Positions 30,425 through 39,694 of a DNA stretch of 64,000 nt are shown in pieces. The notes under the pieces were generated by a model. That model was not told where the DNA came from and made no database searches. It saw only the letters and a program-made list of their open reading frames with translations. The position numbers and the translations under genes are program-made. How positions within the stretch are numbered: position 1 is the stretch's first letter; every line of letters starts with the position of its first letter. Source of the stretch: Pseudomonas sp. PSKL.D1 (lineage in GTDB: Bacteria; Pseudomonadota; Gammaproteobacteria; Pseudomonadales; Pseudomonadaceae); assembly GCF_028898945.1 (NCBI RefSeq), contig NZ_CP118607.1, forward strand, positions 4,946,001 to 5,010,000. Direction: 5' to 3'.

Positions 30425-31789
30425 TCAACGAATGCCCGACTGGCGCAGCGCGGCTGGCTGGAAATCAGCCTTGCTGGCACTGAAGCCGAAGTTATAGGCA
30501 CTCTTCTCTTCGTTCTTCATGCCCAGCGCCAGGTAGCGGCCCGACTGCAGGTCGTAGATGGCTTCAAGCGTGTACCACGGCACCTGCACGTTGTAGTAGT
30601 CCTGGGCATGCGCCTCGGACACGCGCCACAGCTGGCCGCGGCCGTCGTACTGGTCAATCACCGCCGCCTGCCAGGTGTCCTCGTCAATGTAGAAGTCACG
30701 CTTGGCGTAGATATGACGCTGGCCCGGTTTCAGGGTCGCGACCACATGCCATACCCGGCGCAGCTCGTAACGGGTCAGGTCCTGGTTGATATGCCCGGCC
30801 TTCAGGATGTCGCTGTACTTCAGCTTGGGGTCATCAAGCTTGTAGGCGTTGGAGGCGATGTACATCTCCTTCTTGCCTTCGAGCTTCCAGTCGTAGCGGT
30901 CTGGCGCGCCGTTGTACATGTCGAGGTTGTCGGAGGTACGCAGGCCGTCTGCGGCAGTACCCGGGCCGTCATACGACACTTGCGGCGCCTGGCGCACCCG
31001 GCGCTGGCCGGCGTTGTAGATCCACGCCTTGCGCGGTTCCTTCACCTGGTCCAGGGTTTCGTGCACCAGCAGTACAGTGCCCGCCAGGCGTGCCGGTGCG
31101 GTCACTTCCTGCTTGAAGTAGAACAGGATGTTGCCCGGGTTGTTCGGGTCGTAATCCTTCATGCGGTCACGGAACACGAACTGGTCCTGGAAATACACCA
31201 GGCTGTACGAGCCATTTTGCTGCGGTGTGGCCTGGGTCACCAAACGCGTGACGCTGCCGCCGCGGTAGCGGGTGATGTGGTTCCAGATCACCTCAAGGCC
31301 GCTTTTCGGGATGGGGAACGGCACGGCGGTCTGGAAGTTGTTCAGGCCGTTGCCGCCCTCCACCAGCGTGGTGGCAGTGGCGTTTTTCTTGATGGCGGCG
31401 AACACCTCATCCGGCACCGTGGCACCGCGATGGGTCTTGTACACCGGGATCTTGAAGCTGTCGGGGTAACGCTTGAACATCGCCAGCTGGCCCGGCGAGA
31501 GCTTGTCTTTGTACTGGTCGACGTTCTGCGCGGTGATGGTGAACAGTGGCTTGTCGCTGCCGTACGGGTCGGACAGGAAGCCCTTGGCATCGACGCTGCC
31601 CGCGGTTTTGGACAGCGGCTGCCATGGGCCGATGGAGCCGTCGGCGTTACCGGCCTTTTCCGCGCCCATCGGGGTAAGGGTGCTGCCGAGCTTGGCCGCC
31701 TCATCGGCGGAAACCGCAGCCATGACGCTGCTCGCCAGCAGGGACAGGCCCAGTACACCGGCTTGCAGCAGACTTCTGGTCTTGTTCAT
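30425..31789 (-). CDS. DUF1329 outer-membrane/periplasmic protein
   Basis: A 454-aa exported protein of the DUF1329 family, whose fold is thought to resemble LolA/LolB lipid carriers. It has a Sec signal peptide (MNKTRSLLQAGVLGLSLLAS, cleavage near VMA-AVS). Family motifs include GSTLTPMGAEKAGNADGSIG near the N-terminus, VIWNHITRYRGGSVTR, YNAGQRRVRQAPQV, RYELRRVWHVVATLKPGQRH and YAKRDFYIDEDTW. It lies 24 bp downstream of the DUF1302 gene and is its constant partner. A role in moving a hydrophobic substrate across the envelope is inferred. Followed by a strong terminator. Confidence 0.9.
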   Translation of the reverse strand: MNKTRSLLQAGVLGLSLLASSVMAAVSADEAAKLGSTLTPMGAEKAGNADGSIGPWQPLSKTAGSVDAKGFLSDPYGSDKPLFTITAQNVDQYKDKLSPGQLAMFKRYPDSFKIPVYKTHRGATVPDEVFAAIKKNATATTLVEGGNGLNNFQTAVPFPIPKSGLEVIWNHITRYRGGSVTRLVTQATPQQNGSYSLVYFQDQFVFRDRMKDYDPNNPGNILFYFKQEVTAPARLAGTVLLVHETLDQVKEPRKAWIYNAGQRRVRQAPQVSYDGPGTAADGLRTSDNLDMYNGAPDRYDWKLEGKKEMYIASNAYKLDDPKLKYSDILKAGHINQDLTRYELRRVWHVVATLKPGQRHIYAKRDFYIDEDTWQAAVIDQYDGRGQLWRVSEAHAQDYYNVQVPWYTLEAIYDLQSGRYLALGMKNEEKSAYNFGFSASKADFQPAALRQSGIR

Positions 31790-31813
31790 GTGTGTCGTCC
31801 TGAATCTGTGTGC

Positions 31814-33700
31814 TTAGAAGTTCACGCCGAAGCTGAGGGCGACGAAGTCGCGGTCATCCACGGTGCTGTACTTGCCGTCGAAGAAGTTGGTGTACGACAG
31901 GCTGGCGGTGTAGGTGTTCTGATACTCGGCATCCAGGCCCAGGCTGACCGCCTTGCGGCCTTCCTCGAAGTTGCCGCCAGGGCCTGGCGAGTAGCCGGAC
32001 ACGTCATGGGACCAGGCCACGTTGGGCTTGAGGTTGACCCCGGCGAACACGTCGGGGTAGTCCCAGATCACACGGGCGCGATACCCCCAGGAGGTGCTGG
32101 TGGTGTAGCCGTCGTTTTCGCACTTGCGGTTGAGGTTGGCGGTGGAAGCACCTGCACCGGCGCCTGCGATGGTGCTGGCATTGAGCGCCTGGCAGGTATC
32201 GGCACCGCCAGTGGATGGCAGTGGGCCTGGGCCAAACACCGGGTCACGGCCGTAACGAACGTCGTGGGCGTTCTCCAGGCCACCGACGTGGGTCACGCCC
32301 AGTTCGCCGACCACGGTCATGCGGCTTGCGCCCATTACCTGGTCGAAGAAGTGCGTCAGGGTGGTCTGGAACTGGGTGATTTCCTTGCGGCGGTAGCCGT
32401 GCAGGTCCTGGCCCGGGGTGCCGGTGAGCAGCGACGCGTTGGTCAGCGCGCCACCAATCGGGCGTACGCCGGCGAACAGGATGTCGGTGGTGTTCAACTG
32501 CACCGGTGCGTTCGGCCGGTAGCTGATTTCACCACTCCACGCGGTGCCGGTGGGCAACGTGGTGGAGAAGCTCAGGCCGTACAGGCGGATGTCTTCAGGG
32601 TATTCAACGAAGTACTGCGAATTACCCGCAACGATCAACGGCGCCAGCGCACGCAATTGGGCTGGCAAGGCGCTCAGGCCGGCGAACACCGACGGCGAGG
32701 CGCCGGTGGCGCTGAAGATCGGCGCACGGCTGTGGTAGTTCATGAAGTACGCACCGAACTCGGTGTCCAGCGGGTCGAACATGTAGCGCAAGGCCACACC
32801 GAACTGGCCGCTGTCCCGGGCATCGCGGTCGGCGCCACGGGCCACCATTACGCCTTCTTCGTTGATGTTCACGCCACGGGTGGCGAGAAATTGCTGGGCA
32901 GCGGCCGGCACGGTGCGGCTGCTGTTAAGCACGCGCAGGTTGTCGGTGCAGCCGTCGGCAATGATGTCGGGCTGGGAGAAGAAGGTGCCGCAGTTGTCGA
33001 CGACGGTCTGATCCCACTCGATCTGGTAGAAGGCTTCGGCCGAGAGGTTGTCGGTCAGGCTCTGGGAGATATAGAACATGTTGACCGGGATCAGGCCTTC
33101 CTTCACCTCGGCACCGGGGCGGCGGAACGCGGCCACGTCGATCGGGTTGATCGAGTTGATGCCTCCGCCGATGAAGGTACTTTCACCCCAGCTCACCACC
33201 TGCTTGCCCAGGCGCACCGAGCCTGGCTGATCGCCGATGGAGTAGTTGTGGTAGACGAAGGCGTCGAGCAGCTCGGCCCCGGACGACTTGGCGCCTTCCT
33301 TGCGGCCGGAGTCGCTGATGTCCTTGAACTCGCGGCTCTCGTCTTTCAGCTCGAAGTCATACCAGTACTTGCCACGTACAAATACGCCGGTGTCGCCGTA
33401 TTTGAGCTCCAGGTCATGGATGCCCTTGAAGATTTTCGAGAAGGTTTCGCCCTTCTTGAAGTTGAGGTGGCCATCGTCGGAGGTTTGCGACAGGCCCTTG
33501 CCGCCGTTGTTGACCCCGATCAGGTTGCTGTTCGGGTTGGCAGTGGACCAGCTGGCCCCTACAGAGAGCGACGAATCGAACTGGCCTTCGATTTCACCGA
33601 TGTTGAAGCTGACCGCGAAAGCTGGACTTGCAAGCGTGGAAGCAAGGCTGACGGCCAAGGGCAACTTGGCCCGGCGCCAGAACAGGTGTGCAGATTTCAT
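31814..33700 (-). CDS. DUF1302 outer-membrane protein
   Basis: A 628-aa predicted outer-membrane beta-barrel of the DUF1302 family. It has a signal peptide (MKSAHLFWRRAKLPLAVSLA ... SPAFA) followed by FNIGEIEGQFDSSLSVGASW. Alternating aromatic and polar strands run through the protein (VRLGKQVVSWGESTFIGGG; TAWSGEISYRPNAPVQL), ending VALSFGVNF with a C-terminal Phe as in outer-membrane barrels. ATG 33700 follows GGAGTAGCGTCG; the frame extends upstream without a signal sequence. With DUF1329 it forms a pair often found beside lipid or steroid catabolism genes. The specific substrate is not known. Confidence 0.88.
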   Translation of the reverse strand: MKSAHLFWRRAKLPLAVSLASTLASPAFAVSFNIGEIEGQFDSSLSVGASWSTANPNSNLIGVNNGGKGLSQTSDDGHLNFKKGETFSKIFKGIHDLELKYGDTGVFVRGKYWYDFELKDESREFKDISDSGRKEGAKSSGAELLDAFVYHNYSIGDQPGSVRLGKQVVSWGESTFIGGGINSINPIDVAAFRRPGAEVKEGLIPVNMFYISQSLTDNLSAEAFYQIEWDQTVVDNCGTFFSQPDIIADGCTDNLRVLNSSRTVPAAAQQFLATRGVNINEEGVMVARGADRDARDSGQFGVALRYMFDPLDTEFGAYFMNYHSRAPIFSATGASPSVFAGLSALPAQLRALAPLIVAGNSQYFVEYPEDIRLYGLSFSTTLPTGTAWSGEISYRPNAPVQLNTTDILFAGVRPIGGALTNASLLTGTPGQDLHGYRRKEITQFQTTLTHFFDQVMGASRMTVVGELGVTHVGGLENAHDVRYGRDPVFGPGPLPSTGGADTCQALNASTIAGAGAGASTANLNRKCENDGYTTSTSWGYRARVIWDYPDVFAGVNLKPNVAWSHDVSGYSPGPGGNFEEGRKAVSLGLDAEYQNTYTASLSYTNFFDGKYSTVDDRDFVALSFGVNF

Positions 33701-33962
33701 CGACGCTACTCCATGTACTTTTTTGTTATGGCAGTGAGTCCTTTCAAGAACGGCCCGTGCGACCGGTATGCAGGCCTTCACCTGCGGCGACACGTGTTGC
33801 GCATGTCGCCCTCCCCCATTCCTGAAAATCCCCTGGCCCCGACTATAGCCAGCAGGCACAGGTGCTTGATCCCTCTAAAGTGTGATTTGCGCAAGCTGCG
33901 CGTTGGCCGAGGTGAAGGATGGCGCATTTTCTTCATTTGGCAAGGCGCCAACCTCTCTAGCC

Positions 33963-33994
33963 TGCGGGTCACGTTTTTCTAAACGTGACCCGCA
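33963..33994. terminator. Hairpin between the acyl-CoA ligase and DUF1302 genes
   Basis: TGCGGGTCACGTTT and its perfect reverse complement flank TTCT. It lies just after the ligase stop on the minus strand. The remaining 260 bp to the DUF1302 start show no gene and should carry that operon's promoter. Confidence 0.7.
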
Positions 33995-34000
33995 CAAGTT

Positions 34001-35683
34001 TCACAAGGTGGAAAGGAAGGCGCTGTTGCTAGCCTGCCACTGGACGATGTCCTGGCGGATGCGCTTCTTGTCGAGCTTGCCGACGCTGGTCTTGGGAATT
34101 TCAGTAACAACGGCGATCTGGCTGGGAATGGCCCACTTGTTGATGTGCCCTTCCTCGACAAATGGCTTGAGGTGGTCCTTCAGCGCCTTGGCATCGATGG
34201 CCTGGCCATCGCGTACCACCAGCAGGGCAAACGGGCGCTCGCCCCATTGCGGGTCGGCAACGCCCACCACCGCCACTTCACGCACGGCCGGGTGACGGCT
34301 GATCAAGTCTTCCAGGTCCAGCGACGAGATCCACTCGCCGCCGGTCTTGATCACGTCCTTGATGCGGTCGCGGATGTCGATATAGCCCATGCCATCCAGG
34401 GTGGCGACGTCACCGGTGTGCAGCCAGCCGCCCTGCCACAGTTCTTCGCTTTTCTCCGGCTCGCGGAAATAGCCCATGGTCAGCCAGGGCGCGCGCAGCA
34501 CCAGTTCACCCTGGGTTTCACCATCGGCCGGCAAGAAGTTGCCATCGCCATCCACAATGGCCGCTTCTACCAGCGGCACGGGCACACCGGCCTTGATGCG
34601 GTAGGTGACGCGCTCGTCCTCGCTGCCGGCCTGCAACTCGTCGTTCAGATGCGCGGCGGAGATCAGCGGGCAGGTTTCCGACATGCCGTAGGCTGCGGTC
34701 AGCTGAATGCCCCGGGCCAGCGCCGCCTGATACAGCGAGCGGTTAAGGGCGCTGCCGCCGATGATGATCTTCCAGCCGCCGAAGTGCTCGCCCTGGGAGC
34801 TTGGGCAGTTGAGCAGCATCTGCAGGATGGTGGGTACGCAGTGGGAGAAGGTGACCTTCTCTTCGCGCCACAACTTGACCAGCATGTCCGGCTCGTAACG
34901 CCCGGGATAGACCTGTTTCATGCCCAGCATGGTGGCGGCATAAGGGATGCCCCACGCATGCACATGGAACATCGGCGTGATCGGCATGTACACATCGTTG
35001 CTGCCCAGCAGGCGCACGCTGTCGATACTGCCGGTCACCGAGGCCTCGGCCAGGGTGTGCAACACCAACTGGCGGTGGGTGAAGTACACGCCTTTAGGGT
35101 TGCCGGTGGTGCCGGTGGTGTAGAAGGTGGTGGCCACCGAGTCTTCGTCGAAGTCGGGGAAGTCGTACTGCGGGCTGGCCGCGGCCAGCAGCTGCTCATA
35201 CTCACCCACCAGGTTGGGCAGCTCGGCGGTCTTGTCCGGGCCGTCGGTGAGCAAAAGGGTCTTGTCTACCGTGGTCAGTTGCCCGGCAATGGCTTGATAA
35301 AGGCCGACGAAGTCGCTGTTGACCAGCACGAAGCGATCTTCGGCATGATTCATGGTGTACAGGATCTGCTCGGGTGACAGGCGCACGTTGATGGTGTGCA
35401 CCACCGCGCCGATCATCGGGATGGCGAACATGCATTCCAGGTAGCGGTGGCTGTCCCAGTCCATCACCGCCACGGTGTCACCGGCCTTGACCCCGGCCTC
35501 GGTCAGCACGTTCGCCAGGCGCGCAATGCGCTCGTTGAGCTGTGGATAAGTCAGCCGGATCTGATCGCGGTAGACAATTTCGCGGGTCTTTTCGTAACGG
35601 CTGCCAGACATCAGCAGGCGCTTGATCAGCAGCGGGAAGGTGTAGGCGCCCTCGGCGGGCTTGATGATGCGGGTCTGCAGCAT
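34001..35683 (-). CDS. Fatty-acid-CoA ligase (medium/long-chain AMP-binding enzyme)
   Basis: Activates a fatty acid to acyl-CoA using ATP through an acyl-adenylate. The 560-aa protein has LTYPQLNERIARLANVL, the P-loop-like FYTTGTTGNPKGVYFTHRQ, PMFHVHAWGIPYAATMLG, AYGMSETCPL, WLHTGDVATLDGMGYIDIRD, and KTGGEWISSLDLED with the C-terminal Lys region KTSVGKLDKKRIRQ. ATG 35683 follows AAGAAGGGATACCC; a much longer upstream frame overlaps the divergent gene. Together with DUF1302/DUF1329 and the LuxR-type gene it suggests uptake and activation of a fatty or lipid substrate. Chain length cannot be read from sequence. Confidence 0.9.
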   Translation of the reverse strand: MLQTRIIKPAEGAYTFPLLIKRLLMSGSRYEKTREIVYRDQIRLTYPQLNERIARLANVLTEAGVKAGDTVAVMDWDSHRYLECMFAIPMIGAVVHTINVRLSPEQILYTMNHAEDRFVLVNSDFVGLYQAIAGQLTTVDKTLLLTDGPDKTAELPNLVGEYEQLLAAASPQYDFPDFDEDSVATTFYTTGTTGNPKGVYFTHRQLVLHTLAEASVTGSIDSVRLLGSNDVYMPITPMFHVHAWGIPYAATMLGMKQVYPGRYEPDMLVKLWREEKVTFSHCVPTILQMLLNCPSSQGEHFGGWKIIIGGSALNRSLYQAALARGIQLTAAYGMSETCPLISAAHLNDELQAGSEDERVTYRIKAGVPVPLVEAAIVDGDGNFLPADGETQGELVLRAPWLTMGYFREPEKSEELWQGGWLHTGDVATLDGMGYIDIRDRIKDVIKTGGEWISSLDLEDLISRHPAVREVAVVGVADPQWGERPFALLVVRDGQAIDAKALKDHLKPFVEEGHINKWAIPSQIAVVTEIPKTSVGKLDKKRIRQDIVQWQASNSAFLSTL

Positions 35684-35846
35684 GGGTATCCCTTCTTGAA
35701 ATGCGGGCCGGACAAGTCTGGGAATTACTGTAGTTCGCCAATGTGACGGCCAAATCAGCCGAAGGAATGATTTGGCTGGCAAAGGTATGAGTGGCATTGT
35801 GCGGGGTGATGGAACAACCTCAGCCCTGCCACCGGAGTCTTGCCAG

Positions 35847-36812
35847 ATGCCCAGCCCGCGTCGCGCCGTGTTTCTCGACCACCAGTCCCTCGACCTTGGC
35901 GACCTCGACCTCTCCCCGCTAAAGCAGCCGTTCGATGAGTTTGAAGTGTTTGCCGCCACCCGCCCCGACCAGGTGGCCCAGCGCCTGCAGGGTGCCGTCG
36001 CGGTGGTGAGCAACAAGGTGATGCTCGATGCCGAAGCGCTTGCGGCCAACCCACAGCTCAAGCTGATTCTGGTGGCGGCCACCGGCACCAACAATGTCGA
36101 CCTGGCCGCCGCCCGTGCCCAAGGCATCGTGGTGTGCAACTGCCAGGGGTACGGCACGCCATCGGTCGCGCAGCACACCATCGCTTTGCTGCTGGCATTG
36201 GCCACTCGCCTGTGTGACTACAACAAAGCCGTGGCCGCAGGCGAATGGGCCAAGGCCAGCCAGTTCTGCCTGCTGGATTTTCCCATCGTCGAACTGGAAG
36301 GCAAAACCCTCGGCCTGCTCGGCCATGGCGAACTGGGTGGTGCCGTCGCACGCCTGGCCGAAGCGTTCGGCATGCGAGTACTTAGCGGGCAGATACCTGG
36401 CCGCCCGGCCCGCGACGATCGCCTGCCGCTGGAAGAACTGCTGCCCCAGGTGGATGCACTCACCCTGCACTGCCCGCTTAACGAACACACCCGGCACATG
36501 ATCGGCGCCCGCGAACTGGACTTGCTCAAGCCCGGGGCGCTGGTGGTCAACACCGCACGCGGTGGCCTGATCGACGAACAGGCACTGGCCGATGCCCTGC
36601 GCCAAGGCAAACTGGGCGGCGCGGCCACCGATGTGCTCAGCGTCGAGCCGCCGGTCAACGGCAACCCGTTGCTGGCCAGCGACATCCCGCGCCTGATCAT
36701 CACCCCGCACAGCGCCTGGGGCGCCGTGGAGTCGCGCCAGCGCATCGTCGGCCAGCTCAGCGAGAATGCCCAGGCCTTCTTCGCCGGCCAGCCGCGCCGC
36801 GTGGTGAGCTGA
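35847..36812 (+). CDS. D-2-hydroxyacid dehydrogenase (glycerate dehydrogenase/hydroxypyruvate reductase type)
   Basis: NAD(P)H-dependent reductase of 2-oxo acids, probably hydroxypyruvate or glyoxylate. The 321-aa protein has the substrate domain [33 protein letters not shown], the Rossmann motif [13 protein letters not shown], the catalytic Arg in [15 protein letters not shown], Glu in DVLSVEPP and His in [12 protein letters not shown] 35847 follows CCGGAGTCTTGCCAG. It is divergent from the ligase gene; their start codons are 163 bp apart. rsmC follows on the same strand. Confidence 0.9.
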   Translation: MPSPRRAVFLDHQSLDLGDLDLSPLKQPFDEFEVFAATRPDQVAQRLQGAVAVVSNKVMLDAEALAANPQLKLILVAATGTNNVDLAAARAQGIVVCNCQGYGTPSVAQHTIALLLALATRLCDYNKAVAAGEWAKASQFCLLDFPIVELEGKTLGLLGHGELGGAVARLAEAFGMRVLSGQIPGRPARDDRLPLEELLPQVDALTLHCPLNEHTRHMIGARELDLLKPGALVVNTARGGLIDEQALADALRQGKLGGAATDVLSVEPPVNGNPLLASDIPRLIITPHSAWGAVESRQRIVGQLSENAQAFFAGQPRRVVS

Positions 36813-36865
36813 GCCCGCAGGCCAGCTCTGCTACACTGCGCCACTTTTTTCAGGAGGCTCCGTCC

Positions 36866-37864
36866 ATGGACCCGCGCAGTGAAGTGTTGCTCCGTCAGGC
36901 GGAACTGTTCCAGGGCCCGCTGCTGATTGCAGGGGCCCCCGCCGATGGTCTGCTGGGCCAACTGCCTAATGCCCACGCCTGGACCTGGCACGCTGGCGAC
37001 CAGGCTGCGCTCGACGGCCGCTTTGCAGGGCGCAGCCATTATGGCGTCGAGGTGCCGCCGGTAGCCTTCGAGGCCGCTGTGCTGTTCCTGCCCAAATCCC
37101 GCGAGCTGGCGGCCTACTTGCTCAACGCCCTGGCATCGCGCCTGGCAGGCCGTGAACTGTACCTGGTAGGTGAAAAACGCGGCGGCATTGAAGGCGCGGC
37201 CAAGCAACTGCAAGGCTTTGGCAAGCCGCGCAAGCTGGACAGCGCGCGCCATTGCCAGCTGTGGCAGGTCACCGTGGAAAACGCCCCCGAAGCCAAACCG
37301 CTGGAAAGCCTCGCAGAGCGCTTCGAACTCGATCTGGCGGACGGCCCGTTGCAGGTCGTGAGCCTGCCGGGTGTGTTCAGCCATGGCCGCCTCGACCGCG
37401 GTACGGCACTGCTGCTCAAACACCTCGACAACTTGCCGGTGGGCCATGTGCTGGACTTCGGTTGCGGCGCTGGAGTGTTGGGTGCCACGGTCAAGCGCCG
37501 CTACCCGCAAAGCCAGGTAACGCTGCTGGATGTGGATGCCTTTGCCGTCGCTGCCAGCCGCCTGACCCTGGCGGCCAATAACCTGGACGGCGAGGTCATC
37601 AGCGGTGATGGCATTGATGCAGCACCGCGCGACCTCAGCCTGATTCTGAGCAACCCGCCCTTCCATACCGGGGTACATACCAATTATCAGGCTTCGGAAA
37701 ACCTGCTGAAAAAATCAGGCCAACATCTACGAAAAGGCGGCGAAATGCGCCTTGTCGCCAATAGCTTCCTGCGTTACCAACCGTTGATCGAAGGCGCGCT
37801 CGGCCACTGCCAGACGCTGGCCGACGCCGACGGTTTTCGTATCTACCGTGCAACACGCGGATAA
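36866..37864 (+). CDS. rsmC: 16S rRNA (guanine1207-N2)-methyltransferase
   Basis: Methylates G1207 of 16S rRNA in the 30S subunit using S-adenosylmethionine. The 332-aa protein has the duplicated RsmC/RlmG layout: a degenerate N-terminal methyltransferase-like half (about 1-170) and a C-terminal catalytic half with [28 protein letters not shown] and the NPPF motif in [19 protein letters not shown] 36866 follows CAGGAGGCTCCGTCC, an excellent ribosome binding site. It precedes a Mn riboswitch region and is likely a separate transcript from the transporter gene. Confidence 0.93.
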   Translation: MDPRSEVLLRQAELFQGPLLIAGAPADGLLGQLPNAHAWTWHAGDQAALDGRFAGRSHYGVEVPPVAFEAAVLFLPKSRELAAYLLNALASRLAGRELYLVGEKRGGIEGAAKQLQGFGKPRKLDSARHCQLWQVTVENAPEAKPLESLAERFELDLADGPLQVVSLPGVFSHGRLDRGTALLLKHLDNLPVGHVLDFGCGAGVLGATVKRRYPQSQVTLLDVDAFAVAASRLTLAANNLDGEVISGDGIDAAPRDLSLILSNPPFHTGVHTNYQASENLLKKSGQHLRKGGEMRLVANSFLRYQPLIEGALGHCQTLADADGFRIYRATRG

Positions 37865-37909
37865 AAACAGGGCTTGCCGAAACCGTTTTGACTAGGCAGA
37901 ATCCGCCCC

Positions 37910-38105
37910 GTCCTAGGGGAGTAGTCTCCCGCGAGCACCGTGCTCGCCCGGTACGCGTCAACACACTTGGCCCACAGGCCATGGCGCGTGCGACCCAAGC
38001 GACCTGCGCAGACAGGTCCGACGGTTTGACAAGACCTATGACACGCACACCTTACCCGGGGCGGGGAGGCTGTACGTGTCATAGCCGTGTCGACCCGCCC
38101 CCGTA
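37910..38105 (+). promoter_or_regulatory. yybP-ykoY family (Mn2+) riboswitch leader
   Basis: The 250-bp leader of the GDT1 gene carries AGGGGAGTAG at 37915-37924, the signature 5' element of yybP-ykoY RNAs. Several paired segments follow (GGCC-CACA-GGCC; ACGCGT and GCGCGT helices). A GGGGCGGG/CCCGCCCC stem (38058-38101) ends 13 bp before the ATG and could serve as the expression platform. TMEM165/GDT1 genes are typical clients of this Mn sensor. The boundaries are approximate, and no covariance model was run. Confidence 0.72.
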
Positions 38106-38114
38106 GGAATCCTG

Positions 38115-38699
38115 ATGCTGGAATCGTTACTCGTCCCCACCGCGATCGTCGCCCTTGCCGAAATCGGCGACAAGACGCAATTGCTCGCACTCATTCTCGC
38201 TGCTCGCTTCCGTAAGCCCTGGCCGATCATTGCCGGTATCGTGGCGGCTACGCTTGCCAACCATGCTGCTGCCGGTGCCGTAGGTGCCTGGGTCAGCGGG
38301 TTCTTCAGTGAAACCGTGCTGCACTGGGTGCTCGCCGCGAGCTTTACCGCCACGGCGCTGTGGACGCTGGTGCCGGACAAGATGGATGACGATGAGAACC
38401 CGGCACGGCGCTTCGGCCCGTTCCTGACCACACTGATCGCCTTCTTCCTGGCGGAGATTGGCGACAAGACACAGGTGGCCACGGTGATGCTGGCGGCCCA
38501 GTATCCGCACCTGATCATGGTGATCATCGGCACGACCCTGGGCATGCTGATTGCCAACGTACCGGTGGTGCTGGCGGGGAATTTTGCGGCGGAGAAGCTG
38601 CCGTTGACGTTGATTCGTCGTTTGGCGGCGGCGGCGTTTGTCGTGCTGGCGATAGTGGCGGTGTATTCGGCGATGAAGGCCAGCGGTTGGGTGGGATGA
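38115..38699 (+). CDS. TMEM165/GDT1 family (UPF0016) manganese exporter
   Basis: Inner-membrane cation transporter, likely exporting Mn2+. The 194-aa protein contains the two inverted family motifs EIGDKTQLLALIL (about residues 15-27) and EIGDKTQVATVML (about 115-127). Each is set in a three-helix bundle, with hydrophobic helices around residues 35-60, 68-85, 138-160 and 172-192. ATG 38115 follows TAGGAATCCTG. Its leader looks like a Mn-responsive yybP-ykoY riboswitch, which supports the substrate assignment. Confidence 0.92.
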   Translation: MLESLLVPTAIVALAEIGDKTQLLALILAARFRKPWPIIAGIVAATLANHAAAGAVGAWVSGFFSETVLHWVLAASFTATALWTLVPDKMDDDENPARRFGPFLTTLIAFFLAEIGDKTQVATVMLAAQYPHLIMVIIGTTLGMLIANVPVVLAGNFAAEKLPLTLIRRLAAAAFVVLAIVAVYSAMKASGWVG

Positions 38700-38719
38700 T
38701 GCGCTAGCCCTGGCGCACG

Positions 38720-38762
38720 CCTGTAGGAGCGAATTTATTCGCGATGCGCCGCAAAGCGGCGC
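38720..38762. repeat. Single REP-like element
   Basis: CCTGTAGGAGCGAATTTATTCGCG leads into a GCGCCGC-AAA-GCGGCGC hairpin. It lies between two convergent genes and may help end both transcripts. Confidence 0.7.
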
Positions 38763-38786
38763 TCGATCTTGCAGGCGCTAAAAACC

Positions 38787-39602
38787 TTACTTCTTGGCCG
38801 CCTCATACAACGGCATCACCTTCGGAATCGCCGCCTGCAACGATGCAATACGGCTTTCCGACGCCGGGTGAGTACTCATGAACTCAGGCGGCGCACCTTC
38901 GGAAGCCTTGCTCATCTTGTTCCACAAGGTGATCGCGGCATTCGGGTCGTAGCCTGCACGCGCCGACAGCTCCAGGCCGATCAGGTCGGCTTCGTTCTCG
39001 TTGGCGCGGCTATTAGGCAAGGTCATGGCGTAGTTCACCACCTGGTCTGCCAGCGCGATGCTGCTCTGGCCAAGGCCGAACAATGCACCTGCCCCCTGGC
39101 GGGCCATTTCCACGCCATAGGCCTTGGACATCGCTTCGCGGCTGTGCTCACGCAAGGCATGGGCGATTTCGTGGCCGACCACGGCTGCAATCTCGGCGTC
39201 GGTGAGTTTGAGCTGGTCGATCAGGCCGGTGTACACGATGATCTTGCCGCCGGGGCCGCAGTTGGCGTTCAGCTCATCGCTCTTGATCACGTTCACTTCC
39301 CACTGCCACTGCGCGGCATCCGGGCGGAATTTTGGTGCTTGGGCAATCAGGCGGTCGGCAATGGCCTGCACGCGCTTGGCGTCCGCGCTGGATTTGTCGA
39401 GCACACCCTTGCTCGACGCTTCACCCAGGGTTTGCTGGTACGACTGGGCGTACATCTGGTTGACTTCGTCGGTCGACAGCATGCTGAACATGTACTGCTT
39501 GCGCTCGACGCCCACAGCACCGCCGCTGGTGGTGTTCACCGCCTGGCAACCGGCCAGCAGGATGCCAGCACTCAACAGGCTGACGACAAAAGACTTACGC
39601 AT
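38787..39602 (-). CDS. M48-family metallopeptidase lipoprotein (LoiP/YcaL-like)
   Basis: A periplasm-facing, lipid-anchored Zn protease probably involved in outer-membrane quality control. The 271-aa precursor has a lipobox (GILLAGC, Cys19). The Zn motif HEIAHALREH has His144, Glu145 and His148, and the third ligand Glu is in NENEADLIGLELSARAGYDP. ATG 39602 follows GGGAGTGTTTTC; the longer frame destroys the signal peptide. The enzyme is of LoiP/YcaL/YggG type rather than BepA because it has no TPR tail. Confidence 0.9.
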   Translation of the reverse strand: MRKSFVVSLLSAGILLAGCQAVNTTSGGAVGVERKQYMFSMLSTDEVNQMYAQSYQQTLGEASSKGVLDKSSADAKRVQAIADRLIAQAPKFRPDAAQWQWEVNVIKSDELNANCGPGGKIIVYTGLIDQLKLTDAEIAAVVGHEIAHALREHSREAMSKAYGVEMARQGAGALFGLGQSSIALADQVVNYAMTLPNSRANENEADLIGLELSARAGYDPNAAITLWNKMSKASEGAPPEFMSTHPASESRIASLQAAIPKVMPLYEAAKK

Positions 39603-39694
39603 GAAAACACTCCCTTTTTTGCATGCGGCGTATCCTAGGCCCAGACGCTGGCAGCCGCTATAGCCGCAGGGAAGATTTCTTGCCGGGCAACCCT

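Noticed and set aside
30608..33982. 1124-codon plus-strand frame
   Set aside because: Runs antisense across both DUF1329 and DUF1302 genes, which have signal peptides and family motifs. The frame is a product of high GC at third positions.
36218..37678. 486-codon minus-strand frame
   Set aside because: Antisense to the 2-hydroxyacid dehydrogenase and rsmC genes; Ser/Arg/Pro-rich and without motifs.
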